DNA of 64,000 nt, from contig OZ018326.1 in NCBI GenBank assembly GCA_963969495.1, positions 3,615,444-3,679,443 of the forward strand. The letters run 5' to 3'. A model generated the notes under the pieces. The model ran no database searches and was not told the origin of the DNA. It saw only the letters and a list, made by a program, of their open reading frames with translations. The stretch is from Ceratothoa steindachneri (lineage: Eukaryota > Arthropoda > Malacostraca > Isopoda > Cymothoidae). Shown piece by piece: positions 37,871-50,255 of this stretch. The position numbers and the translations under genes are program-made. How positions within the stretch are numbered: position 1 is the stretch's first letter; each line of letters begins with the position of its first letter.

Positions 37871-40285
37871 ACGCGTGCGATTCACCTATCAACAGGGATT
37901 TTCTATTCTTCTATCCCTTTCACCAGGGAAATTTATATATCTCCTACTATTATATTTATATATATGCATACATGAGTGCAATTGTAATCTTATATGTGTT
38001 TATATATCTTCCTTTTCATAACTTAATATATTCAAGTCTAAGTCCAAATTCTCCACTGCCTAGAATGATAAAGCAAATACAGCTCTTCCAAAAGATATCG
38101 AAATTAATTCTAAAAGTACAAATTGTTTAGTATTGAAATTTATCCTGTAAATCGTCAAAATAAGCTGAAAAGTTTGGAATACGAACATCTTTAGCCAGTA
38201 TATTTTTTTCCATAAGCTTCGACGCGTAAAGCTTACCTAGTTGGTTTGTTAAATCTAAAGGCTGAGTAATGGGTATTGGAGATGAAACTGTCTCTCGAGT
38301 TTCAAATAGGTCATACTAGTCATATTTATCTGCAGATAATTTCGAACTCAGAAAGTAATTCTTCGGCAGGCTGTATTGGTATTTATGAATTCAGGGAAAG
38401 AGATTTGGAAAATGCATTACAACATATATACGGAGCCCATTCGTTATCTTGATTTCCAATTTTGCATGCATAATATGAATTATGAAGTTTATGCTGAAAC
38501 GATTGATTTTTTAAATATTTTATTAAGCTTTATTTTTAAAAAAAGGAATTTTAAAGCTTCTTATAGTGTCTTATTCGTGCATTTGATTAGAATTATTAAT
38601 TAATTTGGAAATTTTCGTTAAATATTTCTAAAAAATGAAATAAAAAATGGGATTAACGATTAATCTTCATCACTATTTAGCCAAAAATTCTTTGGCAAAT
38701 TAGAAAAAAACGAGTTTTCTCGTAAAAATGAATTTTCGTGATCTACCCCAAAAAACTATCCTTGAAAAGGGTTTTAAGGTTTATGTACGGCATAAGGTAA
38801 ATTAACTATCCAGCCAGTTAGCTGAGAGGCAATTTCAGTTTTTCAATTTAAATTGACTCTAAACTATCAAATATTTTAAGAAAGTTGAGAACAACTGTTA
38901 AAGAAATTTCTCCTATAGTTGTGTTCACCTAACCTCAGGAGAGATTAATAGCATATACTCGTAATTAAAATCAGTAAATGTCTTTGAATATTATCTATCC
39001 AAAAGTAGGAAATTCTCTAAAACATTTCGCAGTACACAATAATAGTTTTAATGAAGAAAAATTCTACTGCAGAATAATTTTCTACAACATTACAATTCTC
39101 TGCCAGAATTTTGGTTTGAAACAACAACAAAAAATATATCCAGCTAACGCACTGCCAGAGAATTTAAAAGAAACCGTAGATGATCTATAAATGATCATCT
39201 ACTATTTATTTTAAATATCTGCCGGTGCGTTAACTTGACTTTTATTGTTTGTTTTTCCAAAATTAGATAAACTTTAATACGAATGCTATATAATAATATA
39301 CTAATAATTTGTTGTAAGGTACCACAATGACATGTTTTGGTTCCAAATTTCCTTACTCTATATTACTTTTGTAGTTCTATTGAATTTAACATTAACCTAT
39401 AAAATACTTTTAGTCCATTAGATGCCTATTTCTGTAGACTGATGGCTATACTTCTCCGGGTTCTATATTTTTGCAGTATTTTATAAATTCACATATGAAT
39501 TGATGAGATGTTTAAAAGTCACTCACGAGGGGACAAACTAAGTGTTTAATTCGCCTGAGAACATTATATGAATAGTTAAGAACGAATATTTATAAAGGCA
39601 CACTTATCTAAACAATCTGACAAATTTCATGGTTACATATCTTTGAGAAAAGACGTGTAGAGTATAGGTCTCTGATAGGCTAAGAGAAAGAAATTTTTTC
39701 TCTAAAATCAATTATTAAAAAGTTGGAAAAAAATACAGAGCATTTAAGAAATGACAAGTCATTAATTAATAGATCTAGAAATTTATTGATTAGGCTTTGA
39801 TCAATGTGGTTACCGTACAATTAATATGATAATAATTCCCATAAGTTCCTTATCAATATTATCAGTACTTTCCACCGTGATTCAATATCAATGGAATTGA
39901 ATTATTACTAAAATTAATTGGACTAAAGGGCTAAAAGTCACATACATGTAAATACTAAAAGGTTTGTAAAGGGGAATAAAAACTAGTTCATGGAAAAGAT
40001 AAATAACAATGAACTGCGTTTAGAAATTTTTCCAAAGGTCATTCATAGGTTTTCCAACTGATTTAGAATCATTTTTGGATGCTGACCTTTCTTTGGTCAG
40101 GTTTGGTTTCTAAGATATGCTTGATTCAGATTAAAACGTAAATTCCCAAATAGTTCTATTATCCAACCTCCCATTACTACTGTTTTGTTACATCTAGTGA
40201 TGAATAACCATACATGATCAATTTTATTCATCTTTTCAAATGTAAGAATCATCCGAATAGGTTTGGTTACATATGCGACCATGTC
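37871..40285. other. No recognisable feature
   Basis: Frames at 38376-38603 and 38978-39190 have no recognisable domain; both are AT-codon rich and probably chance. Confidence 0.45.
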
Positions 40286-40289
40286 GTTT

Positions 40290-40760
40290 TTCCAGAAGGT
40301 CAAGAGAAAATCCGGATAAGCCTTTTGATCCCCATATTTGCTGTATAAATGTGCGTAATATTTACGGGATTGGAGCGGTAAGAAAAGGAAGATTAGGCAA
40401 TTGGGTGACCCAATGTTGTAGGGAAAAGACAAAGATCTTGTCACCGACTGCTACTTCTGCCTGACAAATTTAAAATGAATTAATTGCAAGAACAAGCCGC
40501 ATGTCAGTGAAAATGTACTTCCTTCGGCCCCATCCGGAGTATTTTCCCAAGAATTGTGGAGATCTCAGTGAGGAAAAGAGTGAGCGCTTTCACTAACTAT
40601 CCGTATGATGGGGGAAAGCTACCAAGGGCGTTGGAATGTCTTCATTGTGGCTGACTACTCGTTATGCCTGAAAAAGGATTAGATGTCTGCTAGTCACAAT
40701 CGGAATTATCTGAAGAGATGATTTATGCATTAGTAGCTTTGTGGAATGTTGTACTCTTCC
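40290..40760 (+). pseudogene. Unclassified Cys-rich multicopy protein, internally deleted (copy 3)
   Basis: Frames give PDKPFDPHICCIN, then LRDWSGKKRKIRQLGDPML, a stop, and DLVTDCYFCLTNLK. These align with PHAVCHSC, LREWTKRKRNCLHFGIPIV and DHVSECYFCLMN of copy 2 at 44651-46066. It then jumps directly to MSVKMYFLRPHPEYFPKNCG and DLSEEKSERFH, matching the C-terminal MSVKLHFRNSH and NDEQGERFHQD of copy 2. The whole middle (about 350 residues) is deleted. Two zinc-type CxxC-like pairs are visible. With copies 1 and 2 this shows a repeated, decaying family. Confidence 0.78.
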
Positions 40761-40769
40761 TTGGTTTCA

Positions 40770-42790
40770 ATTTGCATATTTCTTTAAACATTCTATGTAT
40801 TAATCAGTTAGAAATTTAGAGTTTTATGTACATTAGCCTACAAAGGGTGTGGAATATAGGAATTTCTGGCATGTGCTAAAGTCTCAAAAACCTTATCTGA
40901 TTACATAAAATGATTCAGCGCGAAACATTAGGCTAATATCAGGGATTATATGTTAGACCTTGAAAACAGCGCAAACCGGTGTAATAAGAATATGATAAAT
41001 TTAATTATTAAAAAATACAATACCTAAATGATTAGATGCAGTACTTTTGCTTAGAAGATGAATTAGTTACGCCCAGTAGAAGCTGCTCATGTTCTAGGTT
41101 TTTGTTGGTATGCCATACTAATCCTTAAACTAATCTCTGTATTACTATATATTCTTAAGTAAATTACATAACAGGCTGAGTACATAATAGAAAAAATAAT
41201 AAAACTAACACTACTATCATATATTTATACTCTCTCAAATATTATTTCAGCAAGGAAGGATAAACTATTGAATTATGGTTGTTTTAATCTTTATGAGATA
41301 GCAATTAGTGCGTTTCTACCTTCTAAATAAGACTCACTAGAAGAGGGTCGGATATTAAAATTTGAAATAGTTAGATTAGAGTGAATTTGTTTAATATTAA
41401 ATCAAACACTCATATTTCAAATTCATTTTCAAAATTGCCCTTAAACTACCTCAAACTGACTTTCTTGCCAAACAGGATAAAGTTTACCACGATTGCAATC
41501 CATCATTAACGAATTTAGTAAATCATTTCAGTAATCTCTTCTTACTTAAACATTTTTAACATCTCTACGGAATTGAGAAATAATTTGATAATTTCATACT
41601 CTCCTATTCCCTCCCCAAAATATGCCTTAACTAAATCCTACGCAATTACGGGGTATACATTTAATTCCGTTTTGGTACAAGAATTTTCATTCGATCAGAA
41701 AAATGCAATAAAAGTCCAAAAGAAAAAAAAGCCTTCAAAATCATTTTAGTAAATTAATAGGCCTTTAAGTTTGTCATGACCTAAATGTTCTATTCATTTC
41801 CATGCCATATATTTTAGTTATTTTTCTATTATGTATATAAGTAAGATATAATGTGGTATAGAGAGTAAAGAATAGTTATAATTTTATGCATATATTTTTA
41901 TAACTTATTTCAAAATAGTACAGAAAATGACGATAAAATGTGTTCTATGTGAAAGTGAGATGAGTAAAAAGGATAAAATTATATTAAAACAATGTAAAAA
42001 TTAATTACTTAGAGATAGAAAAGAAATACTTCTCAGGGCTAAAGTTGACTAGTCCAAAGACGCTTTTCAATCTTCGTTTTTATTAAAACGGGCAAAAAGG
42101 AGTTTATATTTTAACGAATGGACCTATTAAAGAAAAGGAAAAAAAATACAGACGTCCTTCCGAATAGGAACTATTTAACAGAAAAATTTTATTAACTTTA
42201 AATGAAAGAGTTAAAGTCTGTATTAAAAGCAAATTAAACTTAGGTTCACATATTTAACATTTTTCATAGCATAAGTCCTAACTAATCATATGAATTTGTG
42301 AAATTTATATCAGCTTTACCTGATATATTAGTTGCTATAGTAATATGCATTTGACGCCATAACTAACATGTTGTGTTAAGATTTAGCTAGTGTTAAGCTA
42401 ATGAATACATAAAGGTGGAGAAGAAAGGTTCGAGATTTATAAGTTGTTGCATGTTGGGCGTCAGAAATCCAAAGCAAACGAGAGATAGGTCATTTCTCTC
42501 CAATGGTATATAACTCCCCTGGAAAGCTGGACTAGTTTCAGTGTAAACGTGACTTAGTCATCGTTTTCTCCAAGATCATTTAGCGATTTTGGTGAACTTG
42601 TAATTTAATAATCCATTATCTTAATAAGAAACAAATTCTACTCTACGCGTTTTATCGAAGGGTAATATTCCCATTTAATATACATACAAGTGGTTCGGGC
42701 AAAGTATGCCAGTTTGCATAAAAAAAAATCTTTTTCAATATCTCGGGCAAAAATAGATGTATTTTAATTTTTTTTTAATATAAACTTGAT
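40770..42790. other. No recognisable feature
   Basis: AT-rich intron without recognisable repeats or domains. Confidence 0.5.
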
Positions 42791-42799
42791 TTGGGGCTT

Positions 42800-43490
42800 G
42801 AAATAACAGTTTATTTAAGGTAGCTGCCCATAGGTTCACCGCAAGTGTTCATGACTGTGTCCGTGGGATGCTCCTTGAACACCCCTATAAATTCTCCGAC
42901 AAATACTTCTGAAACGTTACAGAGGTAAGTCCTTCCAGCAGCAACCATTTCCAGACATAGATTGACCGCAATCTCCAGCGGCTGTGCATAGCCGTCTAGG
43001 TTGATCCTTATATCCTGCTTAAACATGTGGGGCAGAACGACGTCACCCTCAATTAAGATACTTACCCACCAGCAGTGTTTGGTCTTCATGAAACATGTAA
43101 CATCGCATGGATTATATGCCTGCCACTTGTTGTTCAGGGTGTTGTGTCACTAGTCCTTGCAGAAGTTCTTTGCATCGGAGAAGAGGCAGATCATCTCTGA
43201 CTTAGCATGATATTTCGGCTTGTTCAATAACCTCTTTACCTTTGTTAATTGGTTTTTCTTGGTCATAGCTCTCAGAATTTCTCCCCTATCCCTCTGGTAG
43301 GAGTGGAAGGAAAGGGGCTCATTTAGGACCAACCTACTAATGGTCGTGATTCAAATACCTATCTCTCTCGCCCAAGCCAGGATTCCTTTGCACAGGGCTT
43401 CAATTGCCTTACCCTGGAGTTGTTGGATGAATTCTGACGTGCGGACGTGGTCAGAACACCTGCTGTTCTCTGTTTTTCTGGCCATGACAC
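42800..43490 (-). pseudogene. Mariner-superfamily transposase relic
   Basis: The likely start at 43485 gives MARKTENSRCSDHVRTSEFI and QQLQGKAIEALCKGILAWAR, an N-terminal helix-turn-helix. After stops follow RLLNKPKYHAKSEM, ICLFSDAKNFCKD (normally 'FSDEKNF', first catalytic Asp kept) and MKTKHCWWVSILIEGDVVLP with HMFKQDIRINLDGY. The sequence then degrades after MVAAGRTYL, before the 'QQDSAPAH' and 'NSPD-NP-DY' motifs. This is the long-N-terminus mariner lineage with 'SDEKNF' that I associate with copepods such as sea lice. No terminal repeats were identified; the inactive element lies next to the fold-back at 43731. Confidence 0.82.
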
Positions 43491-43730
43491 GACTTTCCGT
43501 TACAGCTTCCCAAGTCCTGATGTCGGCATTTTCACACCCATTAAAATTGGATTTCATTATTATTTATAGAATAGTTTTGTTTCTATTATTCCTACAATAT
43601 TACTATGATTATATGGGTAATTATTAATTCATTTGTACTTACTATAATATTTTTGTGTCATTATTATTTTAATTTTTGAATTATATTATCTATTTCTGTT
43701 ATTATTTGAATACTATTAACTATCAACTAT

Positions 43731-43994
43731 TCAAATTCGACAACCCGTTGTGGATACTATCATAACCAACATATGTACAATTTCTTACATTTTTTCACCT
43801 GAAAGATAATTGCAGGAGTTTTATACACTAAGAAGACTGATGTGAGAGTAAATTTTTTAAACGTGCCTTATTTGTAAAATTTAAAGAATAATGAAATAAT
43901 AGAATAAATCCTATTATTTCATCATTATTTCAATTTTATTATCAAACTTTTACAAATAAGGCACGTCTAAACCACTATGGGTTGTCGAATTTGA
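43731..43994. repeat. Nested fold-back repeat
   Basis: Three inverted pairs are nested. The outer pair, 43731-43753 with 43972-43994 ('tcaaattcgacaaccc' core), matches at 20 of 23. The middle pair, 43861-43879 with 43947-43965 ('acgtgccttatttgtaaaa'), is perfect. The inner pair, 43891-43902 with 43911-43922 ('atgaaataatag'), is perfect with an 8-base loop. No coding content. It resembles a small fold-back or MITE-like element of 264 bp. Confidence 0.88.
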
Positions 43995-44109
43995 AAATCA
44001 CTCATCATGGAAAAGTATTCGTGTCTTCAACTCAAGTGAACTAAATCTTTCACCAAAATACAAAGTATCTACAAAAACCAAAGGGCTTATTTGCAACATT
44101 GCCACATAT

Positions 44110-44159
44110 TCTACGTTGACTTTTATATAAATGTCTTTTTCGCTTGAAGTCAACGTAGA
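44110..44159. repeat. Perfect 13-bp hairpin
   Basis: 'tctacgttgactt' (44110-44122) is complementary to 44147-44159 across a 24-base loop. It lies 116 bases after the nested fold-back and 490 bases before the Cys-rich family relic. Confidence 0.8.
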
Positions 44160-44650
44160 CACTTACTGAAGTTACTAAAATACTATCCAGACTTTATAAA
44201 ATACTTTTTCACAATCTCGCAGAACCAGATCAATTGTGTTATTTTGGGGTCTGGCGTTAAAGACCTTTTCATTTATTTTCATTAATATCATTGTCGTGTC
44301 ACGGTTTTTATTCCGTCCTAATTGAAATTAATTGCATCCTTCATTTTCATCTACGCTTTCCAAGAGGGATCTGTAGATAACACAGGGGAACAATTTTAAT
44401 TACATTTTCTGGTGACTTAGAGTTATTTGACAAATTTAATTCGTTTTTTCATGCTGATTTCAAATATATATTCCATTTATGCCCACATGCTATAGTTATT
44501 CTCTAATTTCTATTTTCTCGTTTCCCCAAACGGACAGAGAGGGTTCTGGTAGAAAGCAATTACTTACAGTACATAGTAGTAAGATAGTAATAAGTGTTAC
44601 TGTGCAAATAATATTGACATTATTGTTTCTTTTTTCAGGTGTCATGTTAG

Positions 44651-46066
44651 ATGGATGGCTCGTCAAGAGGAAATTGCCTAAATGATCCAGACACCTTCTG
44701 CTACATATGTGGCGGTCACATGTTAGTTCGTCAAAGGCCCAATATATAAAATTTTGTGATCCGCACTTACGAGTATAAGGCATATTTTGATGTTTCTCTT
44801 GTCGATCAAGATAAGAAGTGGGCCCCACATGCTGTTTGCCATAGTTGTGTGGAACATCTTCGTGAGTGGACGAAAAGAAAGAGAAATTGTCTTCATTTTG
44901 GAATCCCCATAGTCTGGCGATTGCCAAAGGATCATGTATCGGAGTGTTATTTCTGTTTGATGAATACTAAAGAGATTGGAAAGAAAAATCGGCACAAGAT
45001 CGACTGCACTAACATTCCTTCGGCGACCCATTTTCAGTGGATATGCTGCCTCCGAGAATGAAAATGATGTACCTGATATGAACGTCCACGGAATGGAATC
45101 AGACTCGGCAGATTCATCATCAGATGCTGAACAGTCCTTATCTCCTCAGTGTTTCATTCAAGTGGTTTTGAATGACTTGATACGTGATTTGGTGCTCTTC
45201 AACAAAGCTGAAGAACTTTTAGCCTCCAGGTTGAGTGAAAGCAATATGCTTGATAGGTCGGTACGGATATCATAGTACCGAACAAGAGATAGTACATTTG
45301 TTAAGTAGTTCCCTGATGACAAACAATTTGTATACTACCACGATGTTCCTGGTCTGCTTACCGTGTGTGGACTTGACAGCTATAGCCCAGCTGAGTGGAG
45401 ACTGCTCTGGGTTAGACGGGTTCCCAAAAGATTGGCCTGTTGGGGAAACTTTGGAAGCAGGAATGCCAAGCATTGTTAATGAGCCAATCGTAAGTTGAGA
45501 GAAGATCGTTTTCCCTCCACTTCATCTCAAACTCGGGTTTATGAAGCAGAATGTCAGGGTGTTGAGCAGTGAAAATGATTGTTTTCAAGACATTTTTTTC
45601 GCATTTTTTGCTTTTTCATACAAAAAAATAAAAGCAGGTGTATTCGATGGTTCCCAAATCCGAAGACTTCTGAGTGATTCTAGAATGGAAAAGAGAAGGC
45701 AGCCTGGCTCTCATTTCCGATCGTTGTTCGTAACTTCTTGGGAAACAAAGAAGCGCATAACTACGAGGATCAGGTTTATAATATGCTTTTAGCAGATCGT
45801 GATCTGGGATGCAACATGAGTGTGAAGCTGCATTTCCGAAATAGTCACGTCGACCGATTCCCAGAGAATTTGTGAACCGTGAACGACGAACAAGGGGAAC
45901 GCTTCCATCAAGATTTAATGACGATGCAAGAGCGCTATCAAAGTTACTGGGTTAGACACATGACGACGGACTCTTGCCGGACGATTAGAAGAGATCCTCA
46001 GCCTAAGGAGACTTACAAGAGAAAGAGTTACAAACGCAAATCTTTGCTCGATTGAAAGCAATAAGA
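44651..46066 (+). pseudogene. Unclassified Cys-rich multicopy protein, longest relic (copy 2)
   Basis: From the ATG at 44651 one frame reads DGSSRGNCLNDPDTFCYICG and KAYFDVSLVDQDKKWAPHAV (one stop between), then CHSCVEHLREWTKRKRN, DHVSECYFCLMNTKEIGKKN and CTNIPSA. CxxC pairs recur (CYIC, CHSC, CYFC), suggesting a zinc-binding N-terminus. Shifted frames give an acidic Ser-rich linker, FIQVVLNDLIRDLVLFNKAE with ELLASRLSESNML, YYHDVPGLLTVCG, AEWRLL, a ~150-residue deletion, ETLEAGMPSIVNEP, KIKAGVFDGSQIRRLL, LGCNMSVKLHFRNSH and NDEQGERFHQDLMTMQERY, ending in a basic tail. AATAAA follows near 46164. From memory, a widespread uncharacterised invertebrate family. At least three frameshifts make it dead. 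Confidence 0.82.
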
Positions 46067-46506
46067 GGTCCTTTAGCCTTATATACGGTCATTGCTAAAT
46101 TAGCATCTATTTGATTACAGTATTTGTAATCCTAATGTGTAATTCAAGTTTCTTCTCGTATGCAATAAAATGCTTGTGCAAAAAAACCTGCTTTACTATA
46201 AATAATGCAAAAGGCTGATTTAAAATTACTTTAGGGCATGATGATAGGCTTGATAGAATGAAAATGATTGTATAATATTATTTATTGATATTTCGAAAAA
46301 TCTATAGCCTTTTGAGAGAATCTGATTTCAGATTTGAATTCAGTATGCTCAAATTAGGTAGGAAAATGTACTTTACTCAATTCACCAAATACTTTTTTCG
46401 AGAGTGTAATTAGTAATTGCGGTAGTTTGCCGCATTTATATGTGGTCAACGAAAGTGTTCTGGAATGCTATAGGAAATTTGAGACTGTGGCATAATTTCA
46501 ACGTTA

Positions 46507-47000
46507 ATGGAACGAGAAATTAATAAGGACCCTAACAGGTATCTCTATCACAGCCATCTCTCCCAAGTTTGTGACATAGGGTATACTGCTCAAGATATGC
46601 AGAAGCAAAGTTCCGGAAAACAAAAATTTAGTGCGATTGACGAAATTTTCCCTTTGGTGTTAAAGAGATTTGTTCGATCACCAAATAAATCAGTTTAAGA
46701 AATATATCGGATTTTGAAGTTATCACAATGGAAAAAGTACATAACAAGGCTGTTACACACCATGAGTGAAAATGCTACTGATCGATTAAAGTCAATGGAA
46801 ACCGAATAGGTAGAGTTTGCCCACAATATCATGTGGTCTGATTAAGCTATTTTTAAGGATACTGTACAGTAAATTGGCATAATTGTAAGCATTGGTCACT
46901 TGATAATCCACACGCGAATTGGATCAGCATCTTAAATTACCAAGATGAACATTTTGGTGTAGTATTATGCACCTCGACATATTTCGGATAGTAATTATAC
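46507..47000 (+). pseudogene. Tc1/mariner-like transposase relic
   Basis: Helix-turn-helix sequence FVRSPNKSV and EIYRILKLSQW (normally 'S-R-AA--L-IS---V') precedes RLLHTMSENATDRLKSMETE. After a stop comes VEFAHNIMWSD (catalytic Asp kept), a stop where Glu is normal, then AIFK, and in a second frame CTVNWHNCKHWSLDNPHANW. The last is the diagnostic 'G-VN-HNC-YW---NPH' strand. Downstream catalytic motifs are not recoverable. It lies 450 bp after the Cys-rich family relic and the two are not obviously related. Confidence 0.72.
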
Positions 47001-47099
47001 CTGTAGTTTGGATGCAGTTAGGAAACAAAGACTTTTTTTCTTTAAAAGGAAAAGCGACCAAGTCCCCATTTATATTATTTCGATGTGAGAAAATTTTTG

Positions 47100-48335
47100 T
47101 CATTCTTTTTTTCCTAAATACAATTCGCCTATGTACTCAAGTACCACACTTAAACAAAACACCTATAATAAATCTATTATGATAATTGCGGGGTCTTTCT
47201 TCGTGAACTAAGATCAGGTGAGAAGATCTAGTCAAAATATATTCAGAGAGAAAAGGAAATAGGAGGATAGAAATAAAAGAGAAATCGAAGCATTAGAAAA
47301 TTTTATCAAAGGTGCTAATTGCGATAATAAGAGATATCAAAATAGATATTATGTTGATGTTTCCAATTTTAGCGGTTCTCAAAAGGAGTCATAAATTTTT
47401 TGTCGTTGTCTATTGACTACTAGGACAAAGAAGAGGTTATATTATTGTTTTTAAAACTTTTCAAACCTACTTAGCAGAAATAACGGTTTAATACCGTGAC
47501 TTGACTTTTATAAATGGAATTTTTGTAAAATCTATAAATGAATAATTCTAAATAAACTGCATAACTATATTAGTCTTAAGTTTGAATAATGAAGAGAGGT
47601 TATTTTATAATAAGAGATCAAAACATAAATTTGCTCCCCAAAAATATTCTATAAAATGGTTGCGGAATTTCTCCACTCATTCCAGGCTTCGAATTTTGGT
47701 CTAAATGCAGTCCTTTAAAACTTTTAATTTGGAATGAAATTTGAACTATAATATTCTCCAGGAGATGTATATCGAATTTCAGTGTTCTTTCTTTACTCTT
47801 AATGAATAAATTATATATGCATTATAACTTACTTATTCTAACAACACAATTCATATGCCTTGGATAAAAAGTGAAATTAAAAAATACATAAGAAAAGGTA
47901 ATTGATTGTATAATATATAGAAAAAAGCAATACCTTTGAGAATCAAAATGATACCTTCATTATTGAAAAGCCTAAATAAACTATGAAAATTAGCCAGTGA
48001 CGAAGTAAAAAGATGAGCGTAAAAATTTTTAGAAGTGAATAACGAAGTATAGTTGGCGTTCCTCACACGTTTGACACTTTTTTCTAAAAGATAAATATAA
48101 TGTCATTTCTTGCAATGATATAAACGCTTTTTTAATATTTAAGCTAATTACACCAATGATATTTCAGTAAGAAGTATTTGCAGAAAATATATATTTCTTA
48201 AGAGAGTTTTATTATTGAAATATATAGGCCAACAATGGCCTACCCTTCTCGATCGACCTTTTCCACTATCCCACACATAATTTATACTGTTCTTTAATCC
48301 ATTGGAGACTTTTATTCAAGCTTTCTCTTAGTCAC
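47100..48335. other. No recognisable feature
   Basis: AT-rich intron, apparently non-coding. Confidence 0.5.
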
Positions 48336-48462
48336 CTGCTGTCTCTCTCTCACTTTCTCACTCTCAATCACTCGCTCTCTGTGTCACTATTTCTCTCTCT
48401 CTGTTACTCTCTCTCTCTCTATATATATATAAATAAATACATAGATATATCTATATATAGGG
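48336..48462 (+). repeat. CT-rich low-complexity tract followed by AT steps
   Basis: Variants of (CT)n interspersed with 'cactcactc' and 'tgtcact', ending in a short 'atatatatataaataaata'. Confidence 0.85.
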
Positions 48463-48599
48463 GGTTTTGAAAAGGTTCTGCTACACTCGATTTTTTATCT
48501 TTCAAGAGGTTTAAATGTGTGATAGATAAAGTTCTACTTTTCCAGCATGTCATTAAAACTTCTTTTCTATTGTGTGAAAGTGTGTCAAATTGAAATGAA

Positions 48600-49560
48600 A
48601 AGCATGAAGAGCCCTGCTCTGCGGCGCGCGGACCACAACAACCCCCGACATGGCCAAGCGGATCATCATTAGCCATATGACCGTTCACAGATTCACAAAA
48701 AGGCTATGATCTGACATTACCTCAAAGATGAACTTGGTTCATTCAGACCTAAAGTTTTTAGCCGTTTGGCTGTGAAAGAGTATTTAGATCGAATCCAAAG
48801 CTCAAAATGACTGCTCGAGAAGAAGAAAATCGAGGTTGCCACAGTGTTCATGACTCGGGTAAGAGGAAGGCAAGAGTCTATGTGAATGCAAAGGCTTCTG
48901 CTCAATAATAGCATGCAAAAACAACTTCGGGAGCGTTGTCCTTGCTGCCTAAACGACTTGAAAAGTCATGGAAATCAAATTCTTAATTTTCTGCTAAAAA
49001 AAATAACGGTGATTTAGTCATCAATAAGCTGAACAAGCCAGTTGTAAGGCTTCTGCGAGAACGTCTCCGAGATCCGTTACGTGTGCAAGAACAAGCACGC
49101 ATCCTACTTGATGATGTTTTCACCTTGTTGCTTTGAATAGTGAGAAAATGCCGCGGTGTGGTCTACACACGTTTAAAGGCTCACCACGGCCAATTAAAGG
49201 GACATATTTGCCACGAAAGTCCTGCCCTGGTGAAAAAGGCAGACTAATTCTATCAGCAGGATGGTGCCTCGATCTACACTGCCAAAATAATGCATGAGTG
49301 TTTGGATTCAAATATAAGGCTTCTAGTCTAATGAAATTTGGCCACCACATTGGCCTAACCTCATTACTATCGACTACAGTGGGTGGGGACATAAGAGGTA
49401 AGGCCTGCAAGGTCTGCCACAGAAATGTTTACGAGCTGAAGTCCTATCTAAAATGCATGCTAGCGAGGATGAGGAAGAGTGTATGAAGCTAGAATGGGAC
49501 GAAGAGGATACCTTGTCTTATGTCTCTAGGTAGTCCATAGATTAGTCCAAAGTATGAAGA
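48600..49560 (+). pseudogene. Mariner transposase relic
   Basis: Scattered frames retain family order: LNDLKSHGNQILNF, then NKLNKPVVRL (normally 'N-QNDR'), ENVSEIRYVCKNKHASYLMM (normally 'VS-TKHPASVMM'), SEKMPRCGLHTF, QQDGASIYTAKIMHECLDSN with the second catalytic Asp, and HIRGKACKVCHRNVDEL-like sequence near 49390-49440. The 'SPDLNPLD' third-Asp motif has been lost; only 'TTLA-PHYY' is seen there. More than ten stops and frameshifts are present. The lineage differs from those at 15.7 and 42.8 kb. Confidence 0.78.
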
Positions 49561-49684
49561 TGAGACATGCAAAGACCTGTAGAGAGATTCACTTGAAAAG
49601 TAGGAAGATTTTACACTCTTACTAACTATAAAGTTGCTAAGTTTTTAGTTCAACTATTAACACTTTTACTTCAAAATTACATAT

Positions 49685-50010
49685 ATGCCGTTAATAATAG
49701 CATTGATTTTCTTCTGAACTTACAAAGTTTAAGTCCTTTTTTTCTAAAAGCTGCGCCATAACATCCTTATTTAATATTCCCCTTCAGGAAACAATATAGA
49801 TTATTTTAACTGAAGCCTTTTCAGATAAAAATGTTATCTTTAATGGATTCAGTTTTCCACAATTCTCTCAGTTATTGCAGTTAGCCGTCAAAGACAACTA
49901 TTTTACTTTTAATAACGTCGTTTATCATCAAATTGAAGGTGATGGGATGTAAAATTTTAACTTATAGTACATTTTACTGATATTTTATTATTTTTTCTTT
50001 TTAAAATAAT
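49685..50010 (+). repeat. Dispersed repeat pair, copy 1
   Basis: Aligns in the same orientation with 55070-55400. Shared blocks include 'gttaataatagc', 'cacaattctctcagttattg' against 'cataattctcgcagttattg', and 'tatcatcaaattg' against 'tatcaccaaattg'. Class unknown. Confidence 0.65.
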
Positions 50011-50132
50011 GTCTTGTTAGCCTTTTCAAGTTTAACTTTGTCAACTTATTCTATCCTGAAGATGAAAACTTGTAGTTTTCCAAATGTTGTGAAAAATTTA
50101 AAGATGTTGTATCCGTTTCTCGTGGCTCTGAG

Positions 50133-50135
<3 letters not shown>

Positions 50136-50210
<75 letters not shown>

Positions 50211-50215
50211 TTATA
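50136..50215. repeat. (AT)n microsatellite
   Basis: About 80 bases of AT dinucleotide with small 'ttt' breaks near 50198 and 50210. A second short array (50815-50831) flanks the other side of the large inverted repeat. Confidence 0.96.
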
Positions 50216-50255
50216 ATATCTCTCAAAGTATTGTGAGAAAATGATGAAGATCATT

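Noticed and set aside
38978..39190. 70-codon frame as a small gene
   Set aside because: No homology recognised, no splice or promoter context, AT-biased codons as in surrounding intron.
40097..40444. 115-codon minus-strand frame
   Set aside because: Overlaps the plus-strand Cys-rich relic (CYFCLTN); no domain in the minus-strand product.
44496..45031. Long minus-strand frames of 143 and 102 codons
   Set aside because: Antisense shadows of the Cys-rich family relic; the plus strand carries the conserved motifs.
49120..49410. 96-codon minus-strand frame
   Set aside because: Antisense of the plus-strand mariner relic, whose conserved QQDG motif lies on the other strand.
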